The position numbers and the translations under genes were made by a program. A model generated the notes under the pieces. That model searched no databases. It was not told the DNA's origin and was given only the letters and a program-made list of their open reading frames with translations. Below are positions 47,682 through 59,263 of a DNA stretch of 64,000 bases, piece after piece. Position 1 is the first letter of the stretch. Each line of letters begins with the position of its first letter. Source of the stretch: Tupaia tana (Eukaryota > Chordata > Mammalia > Scandentia > Tupaiidae); assembly GCA_026018925.1 (NCBI GenBank), contig JAKSZU010000277.1, positions 62,001 to 126,000 of the forward strand, given 5' to 3'.

Positions 47682-49252
47682 GCTGGAGGCTGAATTATGA
47701 GTAGAAAATCTTCATTTCGCCTGTGCCCTGAAATATCTAGTTCCCAGTATCCATGTGGAATCTTCTCAGAGAATGGCTCAACTCTCCTGCCTGGGAGAAA
47801 GGAGCAGAAGGGCTTATTAACAAAAACAAAAGATGGAGCTGAGAGCCAGAGAGAAATTCTACCTTTAAAAAAAATCGTAAAAAGGAAAAATTACCAAAAA
47901 AAATGAGGAGACAGGAGCAGAGAGAGACAGAGACCTCAGAGACACAGAGACAGGGATAGAAGGCCAGAGGGGCTCCCTACCACACTAGCTTTGCTTGCTG
48001 GAGGCTGAATTATGAGTAGAAAATCTTCATTTCACCTGTGCCCTGAAATATCTAGTTCCCAGTATCCATGTGGAAAATTCTCAGAGAATGGCTCAACTCT
48101 CCTGCCTGGGAGAAAGGAGCAGAAGGGCTTATTAACAAAACAAAACATGGAGCTGAGAGCCAGAGAGAAATTCTACCTTTAAAAAATCGTAAAAAGGAAA
48201 AATTACCAAAAAAAAATGAGGAGACAGGAGCAGAGAGAGACAGAGACCTCAGAGACACAGAGACAGGGATAGAAGGCCAGAGGGGCTCCCTACCACACTA
48301 GCTTTGCTTGCTGGAGGCTGAATTATGAGTAGAAAATCTTCATTTCGCCCTGTGCCCTGAAATATCTAGTTCCCAGTATCCATGTGGAATCTTCTCAGAG
48401 AATGGCTCAACTCTCCTGCCTGGGAGAAAGGAGCAGAAGGGCTTATTAACAAAACAAAAGATGGAGCTGAGAGCCAGAGAGAAATTCTACCTTTAAAAAA
48501 ATCGTAAAAAGGAAAAATTACCAAAAAAAAATAGGAGACAGGATCAGAGAGAGACAGAGACTTCAGAGACACAGAGACAGGGATAGAAGGCCAGAGGGGC
48601 TCCCTACCACACTAGCTTTGCTTGCTGGAGGCTGAATTATGAGTAGAAAATCTTCATTTCGCCTGTGCCCTGAAATATCTAGTTCCCAGTATCCGTGTGG
48701 AAACTTCTCAGAGAATGGCTCAACTCTCCTGCCTGGGAGAAAGGAGCAGAAGGGCTTATTAACAAAACAAAAGATGGAGCTGAGAGCCAGAGAGAAATTC
48801 TACCTTTAAAAAAAATCGTAAAAAGGAAAAATTACCAAAAATAAATGAGGAGACAGGAGCAGAGAGAGACAGAGACCTCAGAGACAAAGAGACAGGGATA
48901 GAAGGCCAGAGGGGCTCCCTACCACACTAGCTTTGCTTGCTGGAGGCTGAATTATGAGTAGAAAATCTTCATTTCGCCTGTGCCCTGAAATATCTAGTTC
49001 CCAGTATCCATGTGGAATCTTCTCAGAGAATGGCTCAACTCTCCTGCCTGGGAGAAAGGAGCAGAAGGGCTTATTAACAAAACAAAAGATGGAGCTGAGA
49101 GCCAGAGAGAAATTCTACCTTCAAAAAAATCGAAAAAAAGGAAAAATTACCGAAAAAAATGAGGAGACAGGAGCAGAGAGAGACAGAGACCTCAGAGACA
49201 CAGAGACAGGGATAGAAGGCCAGAGGGGCTCCCTACCACACTAGCTTTGCTT
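47682..49252 (+). repeat. Five-monomer stretch between cassette C and block Q copy 3
   Basis: The five units are a canonical monomer, a GGAAAATTCTC/ACATGG unit (about 48072-48145), a unit with AAAAAATAGGAGACAGGATCAG (about 48527-48546) and CTTCAGAG, an ATCCGTGTGG unit (48692) without CAGCAGCAG and with GACAAAGAG, and a CTTCAAAAAAATCG unit (49119). This looks like a shuffled version of block Q material and does not match any other stretch in order. No gene is present. Confidence 0.75.
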
Positions 49253-51441
49253 GCTGGAGGCTGAATTATGAGTAGAAAATCTTCATTTCGCCTGTGCCCT
49301 GAAATATCTAGTTCCCAGTAACCATGTGGAATCTTCTCAGAGAATGGCTCAACTCTCCTGCCTGGGAGAAAGGAGCAGAAGGGCTTATTAACAAAACAAA
49401 AGATGGAGCTGTGAGCCAGAGAGAAATTCTACCTTTAATAATATTGTAAAAAGGAAAAATTACCAAAAAAATTGAGGAGACAGGAGCAGAGTGACAGAGA
49501 CCTCAGAGACACAGAGACAGGGATAGAAGGCCAGAGGGGCTCCCTACCACACTAGCTTTGCTTGCTGGAGGCTGAATTATGAGTAGAAAAATCTTCATTT
49601 CGCCTGTGCCCTGAAATATCTAGTTCCCAGTAACCATGTGGAATATTCTCAGAGAATGGCTCAACTCTCCTGCCTGGGAGAAAGGATCAGAAGGGCTTAT
49701 TAACAAAACAAAAGATGGAGCTGAGAGCCAGAGAGAAATTCTACCTTAGTCATATAAAGGAAAAATTACCAAAAAAAATGAGGAGACAGGAGCAGAGAGA
49801 GACAGAGACCTCAGAGACACAGAGACAGGGATAGAAGGCCAGAAGGGCTCCATACCACACTAGCTTTGCTTGCTGGAGGCTGAATTATGAGTAGAAAATC
49901 TTCATTTCGCCTGTGCCCTGAAATATCTAGTTCCCAGTATCCATGTGGAATCTTCTCAGAGAATGGCTCAACTCTCCTGCCTGGGAGAAAGGAGCAGAAG
50001 GGCTTATTAACAAAACAAAAGATGGGGCTGAGAGCCCAGAGAGAAATTCTACCTTTAAAGAAATCGTAAAAAGGAAAAATTACCAAAAAAAATGAGGAGA
50101 CAGGAGCAGAGAGAGACAGAGACCTCAGAGACACAGAGACAGGGATAGAAGGCCAGAGGGGCTCCCTACCACACTAGCTTTGCTTGCTGGAGGCTGAATT
50201 ATGAGTAGAAAAATCTTCATTTGGCCTGTGCCCTGAAATATCTAGTTCCCCAGTATCCATGTGGAAAATTCTCAGAGAATGGCTCCACTCTCCTGCCTGG
50301 GAGAAAGGAGCAGAAGGGCTTATTAACAAAACAAAACATGGAGCTGAGAGCCAGAGAGAAATTCTACCTTTGAAAAATCGTAAAAAGGAAAAATTACCAA
50401 AAAAAAATGAGGAGACAGGAGCAGAGAGAGACAGAGACCTCAGAGACACAGAGACAGGGATAGAAGGCCAGAGGGGCTCCCTACCACACTAGCTTTGCTT
50501 GCTGGAGGCTGAATTATGAGTAGAAAATCTTCATTTCGCCTGTGCCCTGAAATATCTAGTTCCCAGTATCCATGTGGAATCTTCTCAGAGAATGGCTCAA
50601 CTCTCCTGCCTGGGAGAAAGGAGCAGAAGGGCTTATTAACAAAACAAAAGATGGAGCTGAGAGCCAGAGAGAAATTCTACCTTTAAAAAAAATCGTAAAA
50701 AGGAAAAATTACCAAAAAAAAAGAGGAGACAGGAGCAGAGAGAGACAGAGACCTCAGAGACACAGAGACAGGGATAGAAGGCCAGAGGGGCTCCCTACCA
50801 CACTAGCTTTGCTTGCTGGAGGCTGAATTATGAGTAGAAAATCTTCATTTCGCCTGTGCCCTGAAATATCTAGTTCCCAGTATCCGTGTGGAAACTTCTC
50901 AGAGAATGGCTCAACTCTCCTGCCTGGGAGAAAGGAGCAGAAGGGCTTATTAACAAAACAAAAGATGGAGCTGAGAGCCAGAGAGAAATTCTACCTTTAA
51001 AAAAATCGTAAAAAGGAAAAATTACCAAAAATAAATGAGGAGACAGCAGCAGAGAGAGACAGAGACCTCAGAGACACAGAGACAGGGATAGAAGGCCAGA
51101 GGGGCTCCACACCACACTAGCTTTGCTTGCTGGAGGCTGAATTATGAGTAGAAAATCTTCATTTCGCCTGTGCCCTGAAATATCTAGTTCCCAGTATCCA
51201 TGTGGAATCTTCTCAGAGAATGGCTCAACTCTCCTGAAAGGGAGAAAGGAGCAGAAGGGCTTATTAACAAAACAAAAGATGAAGCTGAGAGCCAGAGAGA
51301 AATTCTACCTTTAAAAAAATCGTAAAAAGCAAAAATTATCAAAAAAAATGAGGAGACAGGAGCAGAGAGAGACAGAGACCTCAGAGACACAGAGACAGGG
51401 ATAGAAGGCCAGAGGGGCTCCCTACCACACTAGCTTTGCTT
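49253..51441 (+). repeat. Block Q, copy 3 (seven monomers, 2189 bp)
   Basis: This copy keeps the block Q order but lacks the GCCACAGAG/GAAAACATT monomer that copies 1 and 2 have between the AAAAGAGG unit and the ATCCGTGTGG unit. The loss is exactly one monomer, as expected from an unequal exchange. It also has a shortened tract CTACCTTAGTCATATAAAGG near 49741 where the other copies keep an A-run before GTCATATAAAGG, and CTCCACTCTCC near 50284. Confidence 0.85.
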
Positions 51442-52063
51442 GCTGGAGGCTGAATTATGAGTAGAAAATATTCATTTCGCCTGTGCCATGAAATATCTAG
51501 TTCCCAGTATCCATGTGGAATCTTCTCAGAGAATGGCTCAACTCTCCTGCCTGGGAGAAAGGAGCAGAAGGGGCTTATTAACAAAATAAAAGATGGAGCT
51601 GAGAGCCAGAGAGAAATTCTACCTTTAAAAAAAATCGTAAAAAGGAAAAATTACCAAAAAAAAATGAGGAGACAGGAGCAGAGAGAGACAGAGACCTCAG
51701 AGACACAGAGACAGGGATAGAAGGCCAGAGGGGCTCCCTACCACACTAGCTTTGCTTGCTGGAGGCTGAATTATGATTAGAAAATCTTCATTTCGCCTGT
51801 GCCCCTGAAATATCTAGTTCCCAGTATCCTTGTGGAATCTTCTCAGAGAATGGCTGAACTCTCCTGCCTGGGAGAAAGGAGCAGAAGGGCTTATTAACAA
51901 AACAAAACATGGAGCTGAGAGCCAGAGAGAAATTCTACCTTTGAAAAAATCGTAAAATTACCAAAAAAAATGAGTAGACAGGAGCCGAGAGAGACAGAGA
52001 CCTCAGAGACACAGAGACAGGGATAGAAGGCCAGAGGGGCTCCCTACCACACTAGCTTTGCTT
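50815..52063 (+). repeat. Cassette C, copy 2 (1249 bp)
   Basis: This is the first four monomers of unit R copy 1, with the marker order of cassette C. Unit 3 has AAAATATTC. Unit 4 has TATGATTAGAAAATC with an added C in GTGCCCCTG near 51802. It lies 4388 bp (14 monomers) from cassette copy 1. Confidence 0.85.
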
Positions 52064-53630
52064 GCTGGAGGCTGAATTATGAGTAGAAAATCTTCATTTC
52101 GCCTGTGCCCTGAAATATCTAGTTCCCCAGTATCCATGTGGAATCTTCTCAGAGAATGGCTCAACTCTCCTGCCTGGGAGAAAGGAGCAGAAGGGCTTAT
52201 TAACAAAACAAAAGATGGAGCTGAGAGCCAGAGAGAAATTCTACCTTTAAAAAAATCGTAAAAAGGAAAAATTCCAAAAAAATTGAGGAGACAGGAGCAG
52301 AGAGAGACAGAGACCTCAGAGACACAGAGACAGGGATAGAAGGCCAGAGGGGCTCCCTACCACACTAGCTTTGCTTGCTGGAGGCTGAATTATGAGTAGA
52401 AAATCTTCATTTCGCCTGTGCCCTGAAATATCTAGTTCCCAGTATCCATGTGGAATCTTCTCAGAGAATGGCTCAACTCTCCTGCCTGGGAGAAAGGAGC
52501 AGAAGGGCTTATTAACAAAACAAAAGATGGAGCTGAGAGCCAGAGAGAAATTCTACCTTTAAAAAAATCGTAAAAAGGAAAAATTTCCAAAAAAAATGAG
52601 GAGACAGGAGCAGAGAGAGACAGAGCCCTCAGAGACACAGAGACAGGGATAGAAGGCCAGAGGGGGCTCCCTACCACACTAGCTTTGCTTGCTGGAGGCT
52701 GAATTATGAGTAGAAAATCTTCATTTCGCCTGTGCCGTGAAATATCTAGTTCCCACTATCCATGTGGAAACTTCTCAGAGAATGGCTCAACTCTCCTGCC
52801 TGGGAGAAAGGAGCAGAAGGGCTTATTAACAAAACAAAAGATGGAGCTGAGAGCCAGAGAGAAATTCTACCTTTAAAAAAATCGTAAAAAGGAAAAATTA
52901 CCAAAAAAAATGAGGAGACAGGAGCAGAGAGAGACAGAGACCTCAGAGACACAGAGACAGGGATAGAAGGCCAGAGGGGCTCCCTACCACACTAGCTTTG
53001 CTTGCTGGAGGCTGAATTATGAGTAGAAAATCTTCATTTCGCCTGTGCCCTGAAATATCTTGTTCCCAGTATCCATGTGGAATCTTCTCAGAGAATGGCT
53101 CAACTCTCCTGCCTGGGAGAAAGGAGCAGAAGGGCTTATTAACAAAACAAAAGATGGAGCTGAGAGCCAGAGAGAAATTCTACCTTTAAAAAAATCGTAA
53201 AAACGAAAACATTACCAAAAAATAATGAGGAGACAGGAGCAGAGAGAGACAGAGACCTCAGAGACACAGAGACAGGGATAGAAGGCCAGAGGGGCTCCCT
53301 ACCACACTAGCTTTGCTTGCTGGAGGCTGAATTATGAGTAGAAAATCTTCATTTCGCCTGTGCCCTGAAATATCTAGTTCCCAGTATCCATGTGGAATCT
53401 TCTCAGAGAATGGCTCAACTCTCCTGCCTGGGAGAAAGGAGCAGAAGGGCTTATTAACAAAACAAAAGATGGAGCTGAGAGCCAGAGAGAAATTCTACCT
53501 TTAAAAAAATCGTAAAAAGGAAAAATTACCAAAAAAAAGAGGAGACAGGAGCAGAGAGAGACAGAGACCTCAGAGACACAGAGACAGGGATAGAAGGCCA
53601 GAGGGGCTCCCTACCACACTAGCTTTGCTT
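50815..53630 (+). repeat. Nine-monomer unit R, copy 1 (2816 bp)
   Basis: Cassette C (50815-52063) is followed by five units: ATTCCAAAAAAATTGAGG; ATTTCC with GAGCCCTCAG; GTGCCGTGAAAT with CCCACTATCC; ATCTTGTTCC with AAACGAAAACATT; and AAAAGAGGAGACAGG. The next copy starts at 53631 with the same order. In this copy unit 2 of the cassette has AAAGCAAAAATTATC and unit 3 has AAAATATTC, both also present in copy 2. Confidence 0.88.
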
Positions 53631-54879
53631 GCTGGAGGCTGAATTATGAGTAGAAAATCTTCATTTCGCCTGTGCCCTGAAATATCTAGTTCCCAGTATC
53701 CGTGTGGAAACTTCTCAGAGAATGGCTCAACTCTCCTGCCTGGGAGAAAGGAGCAGAAGGGGCTTATTAACAAAACAAAAGATGGAGCTGAGAGCCAGAG
53801 AGAAATTCTACCTTTAAAAAAATCGTAAAAAGGAAAAATTACCAAAAATAAATGAGGAGACAGCAGCAGAGAGAGACAGAGACCTCAGAGACACAGAGAC
53901 AGGGATAGAAGGCCAGAGGGGCTCCACACCACACTAGCTTTGCTTGCTGGAGGCTGAATTATGAGTAGAAAATCTTCATTTCGCCTGTGCCCTGAAATAT
54001 CTAGTTCCCAGTATCCATGTGGAATCTTCTCAGAGAATGGCTCAACTCTCCTGAAAGGGAGAAAGGAGCAGAAGGGCTTATTAACAAAACAAAAGATGAA
54101 GCTGAGAGCCAGAGAGAAATTCTACCTTTAAAAAAAATCGTAAAAAGCAAAAATTATCAAAAAAAATGAGGAGACAGGAGCAGAGAGAGACAGAGACCTC
54201 AGAGACACAGAGACAGGGATAGAAGGCCAGAGGGGCTCCCTACCACACTAGCTTTGCTTGCTGGAGGCTGAATTATGAGTAGAAAATATTCATTTCGCCT
54301 GTGCCATGAAATATCTAGTTCCCAGTATCCATGTGGAATCTTCTCAGAGAATGGCTCAACTCTCCTGCCTGGGAGAAAGGAGCAGAAGGGCTTATTAACA
54401 AAATAAAAGATGGAGCTGAGAGCCAGAGAGAAATTCTACCTTTAAAAAAAATCGTAAAAAGGAAAAATTACCAAAAAAAATGAGGAGACAGGAGCAGAGA
54501 GAGACAGAGACCTCAGAGACACAGAGACAGGGATAGAAGGCCAGAGGGGCTCCCTACCACACTAGCTTTGCTTGCTGGAGGCTGAATTATGATTAGAAAA
54601 TCTTCATTTCGCCTGTGCCCTGAAATATCTAGTTCCCAGTATCCTTGTGGAATCTTCTCAGAGAATGGCTGAACTCTCCTGCCTGGGAGAAAGGAGCAGA
54701 AGGGCTTATTAACAAAACAAAACATGGAGCTGAGAGCCAGAGAGAAATTCTACCTTTGAAAAAATCGTAAAATTACCAAAAAAAAATGAGTAGACAGGAG
54801 CCGAGAGAGACAGAGACCTCAGAGACACAGAGACAGGGATAGAAGGCCAGAGGGGCTCCCTACCACACTAGCTTTGCTT
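53631..54879 (+). repeat. Cassette C, copy 3 (1249 bp)
   Basis: This is the first four monomers of unit R copy 2, 2816 bp from cassette copy 2, with the same private states (AAAGCAAAAATTATC and AAAATATTC). It is the same length as copy 2. Confidence 0.85.
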
Positions 54880-56131
54880 GCTGGAGGCTGAATTATGAGT
54901 AGAAAATCTTCATTTCGCCTGTGCCCTGAAATATCTAGTTCCCAGTATCCATGTGGAATCTTCTCAGAGAATGGCTCAACTCTCCTGCCTGGGAGAAAAG
55001 AGCAGAAGGGCTTATTAACAAAACAAAAGATGGAGCTGAGAGCCAGAGAGAAATTCTACCTTTAAAAAAATCGTAAAAAGGAAAAATTTCCAAAAAAATT
55101 GAGGAGACAGGAGCAGAGAGAGACAGAGACCTCAGAGACACAGAGACAGGGATAGAAGGCCAGAGGGGCTCCCTACCACACTAGCTTTGCTTGCTGGAGG
55201 CTGAATTATGAGTAGAAAATCTTCATTTCGCCTGTGCCCTGAAATATCTAGTTCCCAGTATCCATGTGGAATCTTCTCAGAGAATGGCTCAACTCTCCTG
55301 CCTGGGAGAAAGGAGCAGAAGGGCTTATTAACAAAACAAAAGATGGAGCTGAGAGCCAGAGAGAAATTCTACCTTTAAAAAAATCGTAAAAAGGAAAAAT
55401 TTCCAAAAAAAATGAGGAGACAGGAGCAGAGAGAGACAGAGCCCTCAGAGACACAGAGACAGGGATAGAAGGCCAGAGGGGCTCCCTACCACACTAGCTT
55501 TGCTTGCTGGAGGCTGAATTATGAGTAGAAAATCTTCATTTCGCCTGTGCCGTGAAATATCTAGTTCCCACTATCCATGTGGAAACTTCTCAGAGAATGG
55601 CTCAACTCTCCTGCCTGGGAGAAAGGAGCAGAAGGGCTTATTAACAAAACAAAAGATGGAGCTGAGAGCCAGAGAGAAATTCTACCTTTAAAAAAATCGT
55701 AAAAAGGAAAAATTACCAAAAAAAATGAGGAGACAGGAGCAGAGAGAGACAGAGACCTCAGAGACACAGAGACAGGGATAGAAGGCCAGAGGGGCTCCCT
55801 ACCACACTAGCTTTGCTTGCTGGAGGCTGAATTATGAGTAGAAAATCTTCATTTCGCCTGTGCCCTGAAATATCTTGTTCCCAGTATCCATGTGGAATCT
55901 TCTCAGAGAATGGCTCAACTCTCCTGCCTGGGAGAAAGGAGCAGAAGGGCTTATTAACAAAACAAAAGATGGAGCTGAGAGCCAGAGAGAAATTCTACCT
56001 TTAAAAAAATCGTAAAAACGAAAACATTACCAAAATAATGAGGAGACAGGAGCAGAGAGAGACAGAGACCTCAGAGACACAGAGACAGGGATAGAAGGCC
56101 AGAGGGGCTCCCTACCACACTAGCTTTGCTT
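53631..56131 (+). repeat. Nine-monomer unit R, copy 2 (eight monomers kept, 2501 bp)
   Basis: This tandem copy of 50815-53630 repeats its first eight monomers, including AAAGCAAAAATTATC (about 54135), AAAATATTC (about 54285), TATGATTAGAAAATC (54590), GTGCCGTGAAAT (about 55548) and ATCTTGTTCC (about 55872). The ninth unit is replaced by a CTTCAAAAAAATCG monomer, so the pattern switches lineage at 56132. Confidence 0.88.
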
Positions 56132-56757
56132 GCTGGAGGCTGAATTATGAGTAGAAAATCTTCATTTCGCCTGTGCCCTGAAATATCTAGTTCCCAGTAT
56201 CCATGTGGAATCTTCTCAGAGAATGGCTCAACTCTCCTGCCTGGGAGAAAGGAGCAGAAGGGCTTATTAACAAAACAAAAGATGGAGCTGAGAGCCAGAG
56301 AGAAATTCTACCTTCAAAAAAATCGAAAAAAGAAAAAATTACCGAAAACAATGAGGAGACAGGAGTAGAGAGAGACAGAGACCTCAGAGACACAGAGACA
56401 GGGATAGAAGGCCAGAGGGGCTCCCTACCACACTAGCTTTGCTTGCTGGAGGCTGAATTATGAGTAGAAAATCTTCATTTCGCCTGTGCCCTGAAATATC
56501 TAGTTCCCAGTTTCCATGTGGAATCTTCTCAGAGAATGGCTCAACTCTCCTGCCTGGGAGAAAGGAGCAGAAGGGCTTATTAACAAAACAAAAGATGGAG
56601 CTTAGAGCCAGAGAGAAATTCTACCTTTAAAAAAATCGTAAAAAGGAAAAATTTCCAAAAAAAATGAGGAGACAGGAGCAGAGAGAGACAGAGACCTCAG
56701 AGACACAGAGACAGGGATAGAAGGCCAGAGGGGCTCCCTACCACACTAGCTTTGCTT
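55819..56757 (+). repeat. Three-monomer block, copy 1 (offset 1565 bp)
   Basis: The three units carry ACGAAAACATTACC; then CTTCAAAAAAATCG with AGAAAAAATTACCG and AACAATGAGG; then CCCAGTTTCCATG with ATTTCC. They recur at 57384-58324. Differences include ATCTTGTTCC against ATCTAGTTCC, GGAGTAGAG against GGAGCAGAG, and GAGCTTAGAGCC against GAGCTGAGAGCC. Confidence 0.82.
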
Positions 56758-57180
56758 GCTGGAGGCTGAATTATGAGTAGAAAATCTTCATTTCGCCTGT
56801 TCCCTGAAATATCTAGTTCCCAGTATCCATGTGGAATCTTCTCAGAGAATGGCTCAACTCTCCTGCCTGGGAGGAAGGAGCAGAAGGGCTTATTAACAAA
56901 ACAAAAGATGGAGCTGAGAGCCAGAGAGAAATTCTACCTTTAAAAAAATCGTAAAAAGGAAAAATTTCCAAAAAAAATGAGGAGACAGGAGCAGAGAGAG
57001 ACAGAGACCTCAGAGACACAGAGACAGAGATAGAAGGCCAGAGGGGCTCCCTACCACACTAGCTTTGCTTGCTGGAGGCTGAATTATGAGTAGAAAATCT
57101 TCATTTCGCCTGTGCCCTGAAATATCTAGTTCCCAGTATCCATGTGGAATCTTCTCAGAGAATGGCTCAACTCTCCTGCC

Positions 57181-57360
57181 TGGGAGAAAGGAGCAGAAGG
57201 GCTTATTAACAAAACAAAAGATGGAGCTGAGAGCCAGAGAGAAATTCTACCTTTAAAAAAATCGTAAAAAGGAAAAATTACCAAAAAAAATGAGGAGACA
57301 GGAGCAGAGAGAGACAGAGACCTCAGAGACACAGAGACAGGGATAGAAGGCCAGAGGGGC
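57181..57360 (+). other. Purine-rich strand segment of the monomer
   Basis: By hand count about 135 of 180 bases (75%) in monomer positions 111-290 are purine, against about 45% in positions 1-110. The part at 231-270 is a degenerate GAGACA/CAGAGAC microsatellite. Because every monomer repeats it, one strand of each arm is purine-rich for tens of kilobases, and the bias switches strand at 24220/24221. Confidence 0.75.
57255..57290 (+). other. Phased A-tracts in the monomer (likely bent DNA)
   Basis: In the type monomer four A-tracts (lengths 7, 5, 5 and 8) are centred near monomer positions 188, 198, 205 and 216.5, so most lie about one helical turn apart. Such phasing is known to curve DNA and is common in satellites. 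The same pattern occurs in nearly every monomer. Curvature itself is inferred, not shown. Confidence 0.6.
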
Positions 57361-57383
57361 TCCCTACCACACTAGCTTTGCTT

Positions 57384-58324
57384 GCTGGAGGCTGAATTAT
57401 GAGTAGAAAATCTTCATTTCGCCTGTGCCCTGAAATATCTAGTTCCCAGTATCCATGTGGAATCTTCTCAGAGAATGGCTCAACTCTCCTGCCTGGGAGA
57501 AAGGAGCAGAAGGGCTTATTAACAAAACAAAAGATGGAGCTGAGAGCCAGAGAGAAATTCTACCTTTAAAAAAATCGTAAAAACGAAAACATTACCAAAA
57601 ATAATGAGGAGACAGGAGCAGAGAGAGACAGAGACCTCAGAGACACAGAGACAGGGATAGAAGGCCAGAGGGGCTCCCTACCACACTAGCTTTGTTTGCT
57701 GGAGGCTGAATTATGAGTAGAAAATCTTCATTTCGCCTGTGCCCTGAAATATCTAGTTCCCAGTATCCATGTGGAATCTTCTCAGAGAATGGCTCAACTC
57801 TCCTGCCTGGGAGAAAGGAGCAGAAGGGCTTATTAACAAAACAAAAGATGGAGCTGAGAGCCAGAGAGAAATTCTACCTTCAAAAAAATCGAAAAAAGAA
57901 AAAATTACCGAAAACAATGAGGAGACAGGAGCAGAGAGAGACAGAGACCTCAGAGACACAGAGACAGGGATAGAAGGCCAGAGGGGCTCCCTACCACACT
58001 AGCTTTGCTTGCTGGAGGCTGAATTATGAGTAGAAAATCTTCATTTCGCCTGTGCCCTGAAATATCTAGTTCCCAGTTTCCATGTGGAATCTTCTCAGAG
58101 AATGGCTCAACTCTCCTGCCTGGGAGAAAGGAGCAGAAGGGCTTATTAACAAAACAAAAGATGGAGCTGAGAGCCAGAGAGAAATTCTACCTTTAAAAAA
58201 ATCGTAAAAAGGAAAAATTTCCAAAAAAAATGAGGAGACAGGAGCAGAGAGAGACAGAGACCTCAGAGACACAGAGACAGGGATAGAAGGCCAGAGGGGG
58301 CTCCCTACCACACTAGCTTTGCTT
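57384..58324 (+). repeat. Three-monomer block, copy 2 (offset 1565 bp)
   Basis: This copy of 55819-56757 has the same three marker units, ACGAAAACATT (about 57581), CTTCAAAAAAATCG (57878) and CCCAGTTTCC (58073). Private differences include CTTTGTTTGCTGG near 57690 and an added G in GAGGGGGCTCC near 58296. Confidence 0.82.
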
Positions 58325-59263
58325 GCTGGAGGCTGAATTATGAGTAGAAAATCTTCATTTCGCCTGTGCCCTGAAATATCTAGTTCCCAGTATCCATGTG
58401 GAATCTTCTCAGAGAATGGCTCAACTCTCCTGCCTGGGAGAAAGGAGCAGAAGGGCTTATTAACAAAACAAAAGATGGAGCTGAGAGCCAGAGAGAAATT
58501 CTACCTTTAAAAAAATCGTAAAAAGGAAAAATTACCAAAAAATATGAGGAGACAGGAGCAGAGAGAGACAGAGACCTCAGAGACACAGAGACAGCGATAG
58601 AAGGCCAGAGGGGCTCCCTACCACTCTAGCTTTGCTTGCTGGAGGCTGAATTATGAGTAGAAAATGTTCATTTCGCCTGTGCCCTGAAATATCTAGTTCC
58701 CAGTATCCATGTGGAATCTTCTCAGAGAATGGCTCAACTCTCCTGCCTGGGATAAAGGAGCAGAAGGGCTTATTAACAAAACAAAAGATGGAGCTGAGAG
58801 CCAGAGAGAAATTCTACCTTTAAAAAAATCGTAAAAAGGAAAAATTACCAAAAAAAATGAGGAGACAGGAGCAGAGAGAGACAGAGACCTCAGAGACACA
58901 GAGACAGGGATAGAAGGCCAGAGGGGCTCCCTACCACACTAGCTTTGCTTGCTGGAGGCTGAATTATGAGTAGAAAATCTTCATTTCGCCTGTGCCCCTG
59001 AAATATCTTGTTCCCAGTATCCATGTGGAACCTTCTCAGAGAATTGCTCAACTCTCCTGCCTGGGAGAAAGGAGCAGAAGGGCTTATTAACAAAACAAAA
59101 CATGGAACTGAGAGCCAGAGAGAAATTCTACCTTTGAAAAATCGTAAAAAGGAAAAATTACCAAAAAAAATGAGGAGACAGGAGCAGAGAGAGACAGAGA
59201 CCTCAGAGACACAGAGACAGGGATAGAAGGCCAGAGGGGCTCCCTACCACACTAGCTTTGCTT
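58325..59263 (+). repeat. Three monomers echoing the 17-monomer unit
   Basis: The first two units carry AAAATATGAGG with CAGCGATAG (about 58540-58600), then GGGATAAAGG (about 58750). The same pair in the same order is found at about 28185-28400 and 33490-33700, some 25-30 kb away. The third unit has ATCTTGTTCC, GAATTGCTC, ACATGGAACTG and TTTGAAAAATCG. I see no gene. Confidence 0.78.

Larger units (their letters stand above)
56758..57383 (+). repeat. Two near-consensus monomers
   Basis: Both units are close to the majority sequence. The first has CTGTTCCCTG, GGGAGGAAGG and CAGAGATAG. The second (57071-57383) is the type monomer I used for reference. Nothing else is visible here. Confidence 0.85.
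57071..57383 (+). repeat. Typical satellite monomer (313 bp, reference unit)
   Basis: I chose this unit as a type monomer because it carries the majority base at nearly every position I compared. A hand count gives 138 G+C of 313 (44%) and only two CpGs, one in TTTCGCC near position 37 and one in ATCGTAA near 193. Positions 1-110 are mixed sequence (about 45% purine). Positions 111-290 are strongly purine-rich (about 75%). A run of A-tracts lies at 185-220 and a GAGACA-like microsatellite at 231-270. The last 23 bases (CACTAGCTTTGCTT region) are mixed. No CENP-B box, polymerase III A/B box or telomeric repeat is visible. Confidence 0.9.

Noticed and set aside
57071-57383. CENP-B box
   Set aside because: The only TTTCG sites (TTTCGCCTGTGCCCTG, and in some left-arm units CTTTCGTTTTG) lack the required downstream A and CGGG. 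No match to the core motif.
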